Shown here: positions 8,000 through 15,404 of the stretch, piece by piece
Position numbering within the stretch: the stretch's first letter is position 1
Layout of the letters: each line of letters begins with the position of its first letter
Assembly (NCBI GenBank): GCA_944385435.1
Contig: CALWXG010000017.1
Coordinates: 1 to 42,502 of the forward strand
Source: an uncultured Oscillospiraceae bacterium
GTDB lineage: Bacteria; Bacillota; Clostridia; Oscillospirales; Oscillospiraceae
Direction of reading: 5' to 3'
Length of the DNA stretch: 42,502 nucleotides
Notes under the pieces: model-generated
Told to the model about the DNA's origin: nothing
Seen by the model: only the letters and a program-made list of their open reading frames with translations
Databases searched by the model: none
Translations under genes and position numbers: made by a program

Positions 8000-8102
8000 G
8001 ATCGTTCCTCCTGTCGCTGTGTGCCGGATGCTCCGGCGCACTGTGATCGAATGGTGAGCTGGGCCCGGACGGCCCGGAGGGGGAATCCGGCTTCCGTTCG
8101 GC

Positions 8103-8753
8103 TCAGAGGGCGTAAAAATCCAGAAAGGCCCGGGTTTCCGCCCGGCGGGGGTGAAAGAGCACCTGCCCGGCCTCCCCCTGTTCCACCAGGCGTCCCTCCC
8201 GGAGAAAGAGCACCTGTCCTGCCAGCCGCCGGGCCTGGGTCAGGGAATGGGTGACTAGGAGCACGGTACAGCCCGTCCTGGCCTGGTATTGCAGCAGAAG
8301 CTCCTCTGCCAGAAGGGTGGCGGCCACGTCCATGGCCGCAGTGGGCTCGTCCAGAATGAGAAAGGGATAGTCCTTCAGCAGAAGCCGGGCCAGGGCCAGC
8401 CGGGCGGTCTCCCCGCCGGAGAGACCCTTGGCGCTCTGCCGGGCCAGCCCATCCAGCCCGAAGGCCTTCAGCTGCCCCATGGCCTGCTCCCGCCCCGCCC
8501 CGGTGAGCTGCAGGTTGTGCAGCACGCTCATCCGGAAGGGATAGGACCGCTGGGGCATATACCCGGACGGCCCCACCCGGGGAAGGGCGCCGCCGTCCGG
8601 CTCCAGCACTCCCGCCAGGATCCGGGCCAGGGTGGACTTGCCGCTGCCGTTGGCGCCGATGACAGCGTGGATGACGCCGTCTTTCAGTTCCAGGCCGGGC
8701 AGATCCAGTACCTTGCGGCCGGCATAAGTTTTACAGATGGGAGGCAGTTTCAT
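8103..8753 (-). CDS. tupC: Tungstate ABC transporter ATP-binding protein TupC-like
   Basis: A 216-residue ABC ATPase with Walker A GANGSGKST, signature LSGGETARLALAR, Walker B FLILDEPTAAMD and the switch histidine in LLVTHS. It powers import of tungstate (or molybdate) through the membrane permease. Its ATG overlaps the permease stop codon (ATGA at 8750-8753), so the two are translationally coupled. It has no C-terminal TOBE domain, as expected for TupC rather than ModC. Assignment to tungstate comes from the TTTS motif of the binding protein and the neighbouring aldehyde oxidoreductase. Confidence 0.88.
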   Translation of the reverse strand: MKLPPICKTYAGRKVLDLPGLELKDGVIHAVIGANGSGKSTLARILAGVLEPDGGALPRVGPSGYMPQRSYPFRMSVLHNLQLTGAGREQAMGQLKAFGLDGLARQSAKGLSGGETARLALARLLLKDYPFLILDEPTAAMDVAATLLAEELLLQYQARTGCTVLLVTHSLTQARRLAGQVLFLREGRLVEQGEAGQVLFHPRRAETRAFLDFYAL

Positions 8754-9436
8754 CGCGTCAGCCTCCAGTGTAGCAGGGCCACTCCCGCGTTGAGCAGCAG
8801 GGAGATGGCCAGCAGGATAATGCCCAGGGCCAGGGCGGTGGTGAAGGCTCCCATGTTGGTGTAGTTCATGATGGCGGTGGTCATCACATTGGTCTTGTAG
8901 GCGATGGCGCCCCCCACCATGGACACCGCCCCCACCTCGGCAAAGGCCCGGCCCAGACCCAGCAGATAGGCGCTCACCAGCTGATACTGGCTCTCGTTGA
9001 TGGTCAGCAGCAGGATCCTGCCCCGGCCCAGGCCCAAGCCCAGGGCGGTCTCCCGGATGTCGGGAGCCACCGTGGACACGTGGGACTCCAGGGTGCCGGC
9101 AATCAGGGGAACCAGAAGAATCACCTGGGCGATGACCATGCCCCGCACGGTGTACAGCAGCCTCAGATGGCGCAGGGGGCCCACTCCGGAGAAGAGCATA
9201 TAGCACACCAGACCCACCACCACCGGCGGAAGGCCCATCAGGGTCCGGTTGATCACCACCAGGGGGCGTTTGCCCCGGCCGGCGTAACTGCCCAGCAGCA
9301 CCCCCAGCGGGGCGCCCAGCAGCAGGGCGATCACCGAGCTGGCCAGAGCCATGCGCAGGGTGGTGGCCAGGATAATGCCCAGCTGACGGTCCCCGGAGAG
9401 AATCAGGGCCAGCGCCTGGACAAAGGCAGTCTTCAT
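8750..9436 (-). CDS. tupB: Tungstate ABC transporter permease TupB-like
   Basis: A 228-residue membrane protein with about five transmembrane helices and a permease loop around EVGAVSMVGGAIAYKTNVMT, the place of the conserved EAA contact with the ATPase. TupB proteins of this size, with RETALGLGLGR-type sequence before that loop, import tungstate. ATG at 9434-9436 has AAGGAGG 9 nt upstream. The gene follows tupA after a hairpin at 9469-9502 that may lower expression relative to the binding protein. Confidence 0.88.
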   Translation of the reverse strand: MKTAFVQALALILSGDRQLGIILATTLRMALASSVIALLLGAPLGVLLGSYAGRGKRPLVVINRTLMGLPPVVVGLVCYMLFSGVGPLRHLRLLYTVRGMVIAQVILLVPLIAGTLESHVSTVAPDIRETALGLGLGRGRILLLTINESQYQLVSAYLLGLGRAFAEVGAVSMVGGAIAYKTNVMTTAIMNYTNMGAFTTALALGIILLAISLLLNAGVALLHWRLTR

Positions 9437-9468
9437 AGGTTCTCCCCTCCTTGCAACCTGTCTGATTC

Positions 9469-9502
9469 CAAAAAGAGCCTGCCCGGGGGCAGGCTCTTTT
9501 TG
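9469..9502 (-). terminator. Intercistronic hairpin between tupA and tupB
   Basis: A 15-bp perfect stem (CAAAAAGAGCCTGCC with its complement) has a 4-nt loop. A-run and T-run lie at the base. It can act as a partial terminator, giving more binding protein than permease, or as an RNA-stabilising end for the tupA transcript. Confidence 0.75.
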
Positions 9503-9624
9503 ACTCCTGGAAAAGCCTCGCACAGTTCGCGCCCGCAGGGGCGAAGCAGATGCAATCTGGGTCCGGCCGGGGCGTGTACCTGGCCGGACACACGTTCTGC
9601 GGCGGCCGAAGAGATCTGCCGGGC

Positions 9625-10671
9625 TTATTCCATCACGCCGTTGTTGGCCTGGAAGGTGAGGAAGGTGGCCTTGTCCGAGAGGATATAGGCGCCCATCTCC
9701 TCCGCCATGGTCAGGCACACACCCATGCCTGCGTTGGAGTAGGTGTACCAGTCGGTGTAGCCCTCCACAGAGGCGGCGTCCACGGTGATGCCCAGCTCCT
9801 CAGGCCACAGGGAGATCTCCTTGGTGTGGGTGCCGGACTGGTCGCCCCGGGAGACAAAGGGGTACTTGCCCTCGGCGATGGCGGCGAAGGCGTCCTTGAC
9901 GGTGGCGGCGTCCTTCACCCCGGCGGGGTCGGCGGAGGGGCCGCACAGGACAAAGTAGTTGTACATAAAGGTCAGCCGCTCACTGTCAAAACCGGGCAGC
10001 ACATAGGAGTAGCCGCCGGCCACGAACTCCTCCTCCTGGCTCTTGGAGTGAACCAGAAGCAGGTCGGCGTTGCCGCTCTCCGCGTTGGCGATGGCCTTGC
10101 CGGTGCCGGCGGAGGTGACCTCCACCGTGTAGCCGTAGGCGTCCTCAAACAGGGGCAGCAGATAGCCCAGCAGGCCGGAGTCATTCACGGAGGTGGTGGT
10201 GGACATGCGGATGGTCTTGGTCTCTTCAGTGGCCTGGGGGATCTCGGCAGTGGACACCGGGCCGTCTTCGGTGAGGTAGAAGAGGTACTCGCCGTAGTCG
10301 GCGTAGCCGTACTCAGCGGCGGCGGTCTTGCCCTCCTCGGAGAGCATCCAGTTGATCAGGGCGGAGGCGCCCTCGGTGTTGATGTACACGTCGGACACCG
10401 GGTTGCCGTCCGCGTCCACAAAGGGGGCGTCGGGGTTGACGGCCAGCAGGGAGTAGTTGTTGATCATGTCGTCGTCGGCCTCAAACAGGATGGTCAGATC
10501 CACCCCTTCCGCCGCGGGCTCCTCACTCTCAGGGGCCTGGCTCTCCGGAGCGGCACTCTCGGAGTTGGCGGGGGCAGGGGCCTGGCTTTCCGTGGACTGC
10601 GGCTGCGCGCATGCGGTGAGCAGCGCCGCAAGCAGGGACAGGGACAGCAGGATTGCTGCAATCTTTTTCAT
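9625..10671 (-). CDS. tupA: Tungstate-binding lipoprotein TupA-like, circularly permuted
   Basis: A 348-residue lipoprotein. Signal peptide MKKIAAILLSLSLLAALLTAC ends at a lipobox cysteine (LLTAC) and is followed by a Ser/Pro/Glu-rich linker. The anion-binding TTTSVNDSGLLGYLLPLFED motif, normally at the mature N-terminus of TupA, is here near residue 160. The segment normally found at the C-terminus (ILFEADDDMINNYSLLAVNP, then a helix ending INWMLSEEG and GEYLFYL) is instead at residues 58-135. The protein ends just after the position where that segment should begin (ATFLTFQANNGVME). This looks like a true circular permutation of one binding protein and not a fragment, since both pieces together make a whole fold. 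ATG at 10669-10671 has GGAG at about -14. It is the first gene of tupABC. Confidence 0.9.
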   Translation of the reverse strand: MKKIAAILLSLSLLAALLTACAQPQSTESQAPAPANSESAAPESQAPESEEPAAEGVDLTILFEADDDMINNYSLLAVNPDAPFVDADGNPVSDVYINTEGASALINWMLSEEGKTAAAEYGYADYGEYLFYLTEDGPVSTAEIPQATEETKTIRMSTTTSVNDSGLLGYLLPLFEDAYGYTVEVTSAGTGKAIANAESGNADLLLVHSKSQEEEFVAGGYSYVLPGFDSERLTFMYNYFVLCGPSADPAGVKDAATVKDAFAAIAEGKYPFVSRGDQSGTHTKEISLWPEELGITVDAASVEGYTDWYTYSNAGMGVCLTMAEEMGAYILSDKATFLTFQANNGVME

Positions 10672-10791
10672 TTCAGATCCATCTCCATTTCGTATCATTC
10701 CCCCGGAAGGGCCAGTCTGGAAGCCGCGAGCGGAGTGATGCCGGGCAGGATGACAGAGTCGGGACTTCCTGGATTTGAGCAGGAAAAACCC

Positions 10792-10874
10792 GGCGGCTCC
10801 ATCCATGACATGCTCCGAGCGTCCACTGCCAAAGGGCTCGTCCACCATTTGGAAGGATACACGCGTGCGCCGCC
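10792..10874 (-). ncRNA. Structured leader of tupA, possible Moco/Tuco riboswitch
   Basis: In the roughly 235-nt untranslated leader of tupA, GGCGGC (10869-10874) pairs with GCCGCC (10792-10797). Inside, CGAGC pairs with GCTCG around the loop CCTTTGGCAGTGGAC. Just upstream is a CCTCT/AGAGG hairpin. The 3' side of the outer stem is followed by GGGTTTTT, terminator-like. Location before a tungstate transporter and the CUUUGGC-x-GUG loop suggest a molybdenum/tungsten cofactor-sensing RNA. I could not verify a match to a known covariance model. Confidence 0.35.
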
Positions 10875-10911
10875 TCTCCCGGCCGGGCCGGTCAGAGGGT
10901 TTCTGTCTGTA

Positions 10912-10940
10912 ATAGTAATCTCCGGCGGTTGTTTTGTCAA
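10912..10940 (-). promoter_or_regulatory. Promoter of tupABC
   Basis: Read leftward, TTGACA (10935-10940) and TACTAT (10912-10917) are separated by 17 nt. Transcription would start near 10905, leaving a leader of about 235 nt before tupA. Confidence 0.75.
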
Positions 10941-11002
10941 GCCGGCCGGTTTCCCAGGGCAATTTTTGACGGTATCGTAGCGGGAACCAAACCTGAACGA
11001 GT

Positions 11003-11270
11003 CGCGGAGCATATGCTGGATTCCTGCCGAGCGTTTCTGGAGGGGGAACGGGAACTGACCAGGAACCGAAAAAAGAGAAAAGGGGGGCAGTCTGTTTTTC
11101 AATCGAACCTTTGCAAACGAAAAGCCCGCACTGGCCGAATATTATGACGTTCCGGCTCAGTGCGGGCAAATTCGAAAACTTCACGCAAAGGGATTGAACC
11201 GTTGGGTACCGGACAGTACGCACGGTGGCATGAGCGAGCGGCTACTCAGTTAATGGGGAGTCTCCTGTTA
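11003..11270 (+). mobile_element. Group II intron 3' remnant (RT fragment plus domains V-VI)
   Basis: At 11003-11112 the plus strand encodes AEHMLDSCRAFLEGERELTR, a fragment of an intron reverse transcriptase. It is clearly related in DNA and protein to 42198-42305 (AEHMLESCQKFLEGKLKLTM). At about 11196-11227 is a domain V-like hairpin: ACCGT, GTAC, a loop, GTAC, ACGGT. A domain VI-like element with GGCTACTCAGTTAATG follows at about 11236-11266. An inverted repeat GCCCGCACTG (11124-11133 with 11158-11167) lies between. The RNA 5' part and most of the RT are gone. It sits between tupA and the alcohol dehydrogenase, in 10941-11349, where no other gene is seen. Confidence 0.65.
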
Positions 11271-11349
11271 GATTTGTCTGTTTTTACAGTCCTTTTTGCC
11301 GGAAAGCGCTGCGCAGTCCGTACCCACAGGGCAGTGCCATTCCGGGCGC

Positions 11350-12561
11350 TCAGGCCCGCACTTTGTCAATGAACTGCCGGAACTCCTCCCTGCCCCACAG
11401 GACCGGGACGGGGTAGAGGGGATTGCCCTCCTTCATGGCCCAGGTGATGATCTGGGGGACATCCTCGTCCTGGATCATGTCCAGCTTCTCCGGAATGCCC
11501 ATCTCCTGTTTCAGATGTTCGATCCACTGGATAAAGCGCTCCGCCTTCTCCGCCACTGTGCCCGGACCCATGCCGCACACGTCGGCCAGCCGGGCCAGCC
11601 GGATGCGAACCGCCGGCCCGAATTCCCGCATCACATGGGGCAGCAGGATGGACATGGCCAGGCCGTGGGGGGTGCCGTACAGGCCGCCCAGGGTGTGGCC
11701 GATGGCGTGCACGTAGCCCACGCAGCCCCGGGTGAAGGCCCGGCCTGCCTTGAAGGCCGCCAGCTGCATGTTCTGCCGGGCCTGGAGGTTCTTCCCGTCG
11801 TGGTAGGCGGTGAGCAGGTTCTCATGGATGAGCTTCACCGCCTCCTCGGCGTAGCGGTTCTCCAGCCGGGTGTTGTAGGTGTGGTTGGTGTAGGCCTCCA
11901 CCGCGTGGCACAGTGCGTCCATGCCGGTGGTGGCGGTGATGAAGGGGGGCAGGCCGATGGTCAGCTCCGGGTCCAGCACGGCGTAATGGGGCAGGATGGC
12001 GGTGTCGTTGATGGACGCCTTGTGGTGGGTGGCGGAGTCGGTGATGACGGCGGCCACGGTGGTCTCCGAGCCGGTGCCGGCGGTGGTGGGCACCGCCACG
12101 AAGGGCGGGATGCGCCGCTTGTGGCGCACCTTCAGCAGGCCCTGGAGCTGGACCACAGACTTGTTGGGCCGGGCCACCCGGGCGCCGATGGCCTTGGCGC
12201 AGTCGATGGGGGAGCCGCCGCCGATGGCCACAATGCCCTTGCAGCCGTGCTCCAGGTAGATCCGGAGCCCCTCCTCCACGTTGTCGGAGGTGGGGTTGGG
12301 ACACACTCCGTCATACACCGTGTAGGACACGCCGGCGGCGTCCATGGCCTCCAGCATGGGCTTGGGCAGCTCCAGCTTCATCAGGCTGGCGTCGGTGACC
12401 ACCAGCACGTTGGTGATACCCAGGCTGCGGATGAACTCGGGAAGCCGTTTCACGCTGCCCGGGCCCTGCTGAACCTCCGGGGTCCGGTAGCCCAGAAGAT
12501 AGTTTCCAACCTTCAGGCACGCCTGAAAGGTCCTGCAATATGCCTTGCCTAAAATATTCAT
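11350..12561 (-). CDS. Iron-containing alcohol dehydrogenase
   Basis: A 403-residue group III alcohol dehydrogenase. It has the NAD(P)-binding GGGSPIDCAKAIG, the TTAGTGSE phosphate loop, DPELT, and metal ligands in TGMDALCHAVEAY (Asp and His) and GHTLGGLYGTPHG (two His). It interconverts aldehydes and alcohols with NAD(P)H. ATG at 12559-12561 has AAAGGAG 6 nt upstream. It lies 37 nt after the ferredoxin gene in the order aldehyde oxidoreductase, MoaD, ferredoxin, alcohol dehydrogenase. Together these can convert acids, aldehydes and alcohols, or detoxify aldehydes. Confidence 0.93.
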   Translation of the reverse strand: MNILGKAYCRTFQACLKVGNYLLGYRTPEVQQGPGSVKRLPEFIRSLGITNVLVVTDASLMKLELPKPMLEAMDAAGVSYTVYDGVCPNPTSDNVEEGLRIYLEHGCKGIVAIGGGSPIDCAKAIGARVARPNKSVVQLQGLLKVRHKRRIPPFVAVPTTAGTGSETTVAAVITDSATHHKASINDTAILPHYAVLDPELTIGLPPFITATTGMDALCHAVEAYTNHTYNTRLENRYAEEAVKLIHENLLTAYHDGKNLQARQNMQLAAFKAGRAFTRGCVGYVHAIGHTLGGLYGTPHGLAMSILLPHVMREFGPAVRIRLARLADVCGMGPGTVAEKAERFIQWIEHLKQEMGIPEKLDMIQDEDVPQIITWAMKEGNPLYPVPVLWGREEFRQFIDKVRA

Positions 12562-12598
12562 AACGATGCTCCTTTCTTCGTCGTTGAATCTTCCGCTG

Positions 12599-13009
12599 TC
12601 ACACCAGGGAGATGGCCTCCACCGGGCACCGCGCCGCGCAGATGCCGCAGCCGATGCAGTCCTCCGGGGCCCGCAGCAGGGCGATCATGGTGATGTCGCC
12701 GTGATATTTGGGGTCTGAAATGGCGAGACATTCCCTGGGGCAGTTCTCCACACACACCGAGCAGGCGGCGCACAGCGCCGGGTCGATCCGGGGCTTTTTC
12801 CACTGGTCCTTGGGCACTTTGGCCGCCGCCATCCCCCGGTCGTCCACGATGGCGCCGAAGGCGCACAGCCTGCCGCACAGCCCGCAGCTGACGCAGCGGT
12901 CCGGGTCGATGACGTGGCGCTCCTTCACCGTCCCGGTGATGGCTTTCATGGGGCAGTTCTTGGCGCAAAGGGTGCAGCCCCTGCACTTGTCCGTGATCCG
13001 ATAGGACAT
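12599..13009 (-). CDS. Four-cluster [4Fe-4S] ferredoxin-type protein
   Basis: A 136-residue protein with four CxxCxxCxxxC-type cluster motifs: CRGCTLCAKNCP, CVSCGLCGRLCA, CAACSVCVENCP and CIGCGICAARCP. Each can hold a [4Fe-4S] cluster, so it is an electron wire like the AorA/WorS-type small subunits found next to tungsten aldehyde oxidoreductases. ATG at 13007-13009 has AGGAGG 9 nt upstream; a TTG three codons earlier is an alternative but overlaps the ribosome-binding site. It lies 16 nt after the MoaD-like gene in the same transcript. Confidence 0.93.
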   Translation of the reverse strand: MSYRITDKCRGCTLCAKNCPMKAITGTVKERHVIDPDRCVSCGLCGRLCAFGAIVDDRGMAAAKVPKDQWKKPRIDPALCAACSVCVENCPRECLAISDPKYHGDITMIALLRAPEDCIGCGICAARCPVEAISLV

Positions 13010-13025
13010 ACGATGCAACCTCCTC

Positions 13026-13277
13026 TCAACCGCCGCTGGCCGGGGTCAGCAGCACCACCGCGTCCCCGTCCGACAGGGCGTGGCGGGGCCTGCACTGTTT
13101 GCCGTTGATCATGACGATGCAGGCGCGCAGGTCTTTCACGGTGACAGGCTCCAGACCGGTGCCGGCGGAGATTTCCGCCAGCCGGGCGTAGAGCTCATCC
13201 AGGTTTTTGGCCTCCAGCTGATATTCCTTCAGCCCGGAGCGCAGGCGCAGGGCGCCGAACAGCTTGACGCTCACCAT
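13026..13277 (-). CDS. MoaD/ThiS-family sulfur carrier protein
   Basis: An 83-residue ubiquitin-fold protein. It starts MVSVKLFGALRLRSG and ends PASGG, with the C-terminal Gly-Gly needed for thiocarboxylation. In the cofactor pathway it would donate sulfur to the pterin. Close linkage with aldehyde oxidoreductase genes is common, and such MoaD proteins are thought to serve tungstopterin. Its ATG is one nucleotide from the stop of the aldehyde oxidoreductase gene (TGACATG), so the two are coupled. The divergent ThiF/MoeB-like protein at 21067 is the likely activating enzyme. Confidence 0.93.
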   Translation of the reverse strand: MVSVKLFGALRLRSGLKEYQLEAKNLDELYARLAEISAGTGLEPVTVKDLRACIVMINGKQCRPRHALSDGDAVVLLTPASGG

Positions 13278-13278
13278 G

Positions 13279-15210
13279 TCAGCCGCCCCCTTTCAGCTTC
13301 AGCCGGCGCAGGGTGCTCCGGGTGGGGATGCCGTTGGAGTCCCAGCCCCGGGCGGCGTAATAGACGGGCTTCATCTTGTCCAGGGGGACGCGGCTTCTGG
13401 GCTCGTCCGGGCGCTCCAGCTCGTCGGTGAGCCGTTTGGGCAGGGTGTCGTCCTTTGCGGACACGCCGAAGCGGCAGTTGACGCTGCGCTCCAGGGTATA
13501 GCCCCGGTTGCCGATGCTCATGTATTTGCCGAAGGTCATGGGCATCCCGGTGGCGTACTGAAAGCCCCTGGTGTGGTGAAACACCGGAGAGAGATGCATG
13601 TGGACCAGCTGGGGGAAGCGGTTGAGCAGCCGCACCGCCGCACCCGCGTGGGGGAGTACCTTGTTCACCGCCTGGGTATACCAGGCGTTGGGTCGGGACA
13701 TGAGGAAGCCGGGGAAGAAGGCGTAGGAGGTGAACAGGCACTGGCCCGAGGCGGAGATCATCTCCATCAGGTTCTGGAACATGACGGTGAGATCCGCCTT
13801 GGCCTTGGGGGTCTGGCTGTCGATGTTCAGTCCCAGGCCCTCCAGGATGACCAGGTAGCCGCCGTTCAGGTGGCAGCCGCCCCGGTTGGACACGGCGTAG
13901 CCCAGGCCCATGCCCACGGCGTGGCGGGGCTCGTAGGCGGACAGTTCCAGCCCCTTGGACTGGATGGCAAACTCCTTCCCGCCGTACTTCTCCGACAGCC
14001 GTTTGGAGCCGTTGGCCAGCTCGTCGCCGATGCCCCGGCGGTGGGCGATGTCCTCCCACAGCCGGGAGATGCCGCCCACGTCGCCGAAGTTCAGGCCGCA
14101 GTTCCAGACGCCCTTTTCGTTGGCCTCCATGGCCCAGGCCAGGGTGCCGGCGGCGGAGATGGAGTCCATGCCCAGCTCGTCCAGCTCATAGTTCCAGCGC
14201 AGCAGCAGCTCCATGTTGTCGTTGCGGATGCCGCCGCCCAGCAGGCCCAGGGTCTCCAGCTCGGGGCCCTTCACCTCCTGCCCGTCCAAAGCCACCGTGC
14301 GGGCGCACCGGATGGGACAGGTGAGACAGCCCTTGTTCACCACGTTGAACTCCTCCGCCAGCCGCTCGCCGTTGACCTTTTCAAAGCTCTCGTTCTGGCC
14401 GTGCTTGAAGTTCTCTGTGGCCAGGATCTTGCGCATCTGCATCTGGCTCACCAGCCCGGCGGTGCCGATGCGGGGCAGCTGTTCCCCGGTGAGAGGGTGG
14501 GTGCGGAGATAGTGAAACCACTTCCGGTTCCACTTCAGCATTCCCTCCGGATCATAGGGACGCACCACATGGTTGCCGGTGACGGTGACGGCCTTCAGAT
14601 TCATCCAGCCCATGATGGCCCCCATGCCGGTGCGGCCGGAGATTCGCTCGTTGCTGATGATGGAGGCGTAGAGCACCCGATTCTCCCCCGCCGGGCCGAT
14701 GCACAGCTTGCCGCTCTTGTCCGGGGCGCCGTCCTGGGTCAGCAGCTGGGAGAGGGCGGCCTGGGTCTCGGAGGCCTTCTTGCCCCACAGCCCATCGGCG
14801 TTGTGGAAGATGAATTTGTCGTTGCGGATCTCCAGCCAGGTGTGCTCCCTGGCCTGCCCCCGGAGGATCAGCGCGTCGTAGCCCGCCTTCTTCAGGTAGT
14901 AGCCGAAATTGCCCCCACAGTTGGAGGAGGCCAGCAGGCCGGTCTGGGGGGACAGGGTGGAGATGTTGAAGCGGCTGGAACTGGGCGCCCCCGTCCCGGT
15001 GAGGGGCCCGGTGGCGATGACCAGCAGGTTCTGGTCGGAGAAGGGCTTTTCCTTTCCGGTGAGGTGGTCGCTGAGGATCTTGGCCGCCATGATCTTGCCG
15101 CCGATGTACAGCTCCCGCTCCCGGTCGGACCAGGGATAGGGGGAGACCTCCCCGGTGGCCAGGTCCACCTGGACGACCTTTCCCATATATCCGCCATATT
15201 TTGAAGACAT
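13279..15210 (-). CDS. aor: Aldehyde:ferredoxin oxidoreductase, tungsten enzyme
   Basis: A 643-residue AOR-family protein, slightly longer than the archaeal type of about 605. The N-terminal domain MSSKYGGYMGKVVQVDLATG and GKIMAAKILSDHL fits the tungstopterin-binding fold. Cluster ligands are CLTCPIRC (CxxCxxxC) and a later Cys in SASGQCLF, the expected fourth ligand. It oxidises aldehydes to acids, reducing ferredoxin, or runs in reverse. ATG at 15208-15210 has GGGAGG 7 nt upstream; a GTG five codons earlier overlaps that site. It is the first gene of the aor-moaD-ferredoxin-adh operon. The -10 element at 15258-15263 lies about 48 nt upstream of the start. Confidence 0.94.
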   Translation of the reverse strand: MSSKYGGYMGKVVQVDLATGEVSPYPWSDRERELYIGGKIMAAKILSDHLTGKEKPFSDQNLLVIATGPLTGTGAPSSSRFNISTLSPQTGLLASSNCGGNFGYYLKKAGYDALILRGQAREHTWLEIRNDKFIFHNADGLWGKKASETQAALSQLLTQDGAPDKSGKLCIGPAGENRVLYASIISNERISGRTGMGAIMGWMNLKAVTVTGNHVVRPYDPEGMLKWNRKWFHYLRTHPLTGEQLPRIGTAGLVSQMQMRKILATENFKHGQNESFEKVNGERLAEEFNVVNKGCLTCPIRCARTVALDGQEVKGPELETLGLLGGGIRNDNMELLLRWNYELDELGMDSISAAGTLAWAMEANEKGVWNCGLNFGDVGGISRLWEDIAHRRGIGDELANGSKRLSEKYGGKEFAIQSKGLELSAYEPRHAVGMGLGYAVSNRGGCHLNGGYLVILEGLGLNIDSQTPKAKADLTVMFQNLMEMISASGQCLFTSYAFFPGFLMSRPNAWYTQAVNKVLPHAGAAVRLLNRFPQLVHMHLSPVFHHTRGFQYATGMPMTFGKYMSIGNRGYTLERSVNCRFGVSAKDDTLPKRLTDELERPDEPRSRVPLDKMKPVYYAARGWDSNGIPTRSTLRRLKLKGGG

Positions 15211-15257
15211 CGTATCGCCTCCCACAGGATAACTCCTGCAATGGATTTTTCACCTTT

Positions 15258-15285
15258 ATCATAGCACAAACCCAGCGGAATTCAA
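15258..15285 (-). promoter_or_regulatory. Promoter of the aor operon
   Basis: Read leftward, TTGAAT (15280-15285), a 16-nt gap and TATGAT (15258-15263) are seen, with TGC just before the -10 (extended -10). The start codon is about 48 nt downstream. Confidence 0.6.
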
Positions 15286-15329
15286 CTCAAACCTGGACCG
15301 GAGCCAGGCAAAACGGAAAAAAGGCGCCG

Positions 15330-15365
15330 AAAAAACCAGAGCCCGCCGGGAAGCGGGCCCTGGTT
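15330..15365 (-). terminator. Terminator after the flavoprotein genes
   Basis: Stem AACCAG-x-GCCCGC with GCGGGC-x-CTGGTT has a CGGGAA loop. On the minus strand it ends in CTGGTTTTTTC. It lies 40 nt beyond the stop of the 15405 gene and separates that operon from aor. Confidence 0.8.
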
Positions 15366-15404
15366 CGGAACGGCTTTGGTCAAACCGCAGTGGAGACCGG
15401 CCGG

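Noticed and set aside
7997-8102. Hairpin-rich gap between tupC and mogA-moaE as a riboswitch
   Set aside because: Only a short GTGTGCCGGA/TCCGGCGCAC hairpin is visible; too small and not tied to a known motif.
9550-10980. Long plus-strand frame opposite tupA and similar long frames opposite AOR, MoeA and M16C
   Set aside because: These are Gly/Val/His/Gln-rich antisense frames produced by high GC third positions; the minus- or plus-strand partners have clear families.
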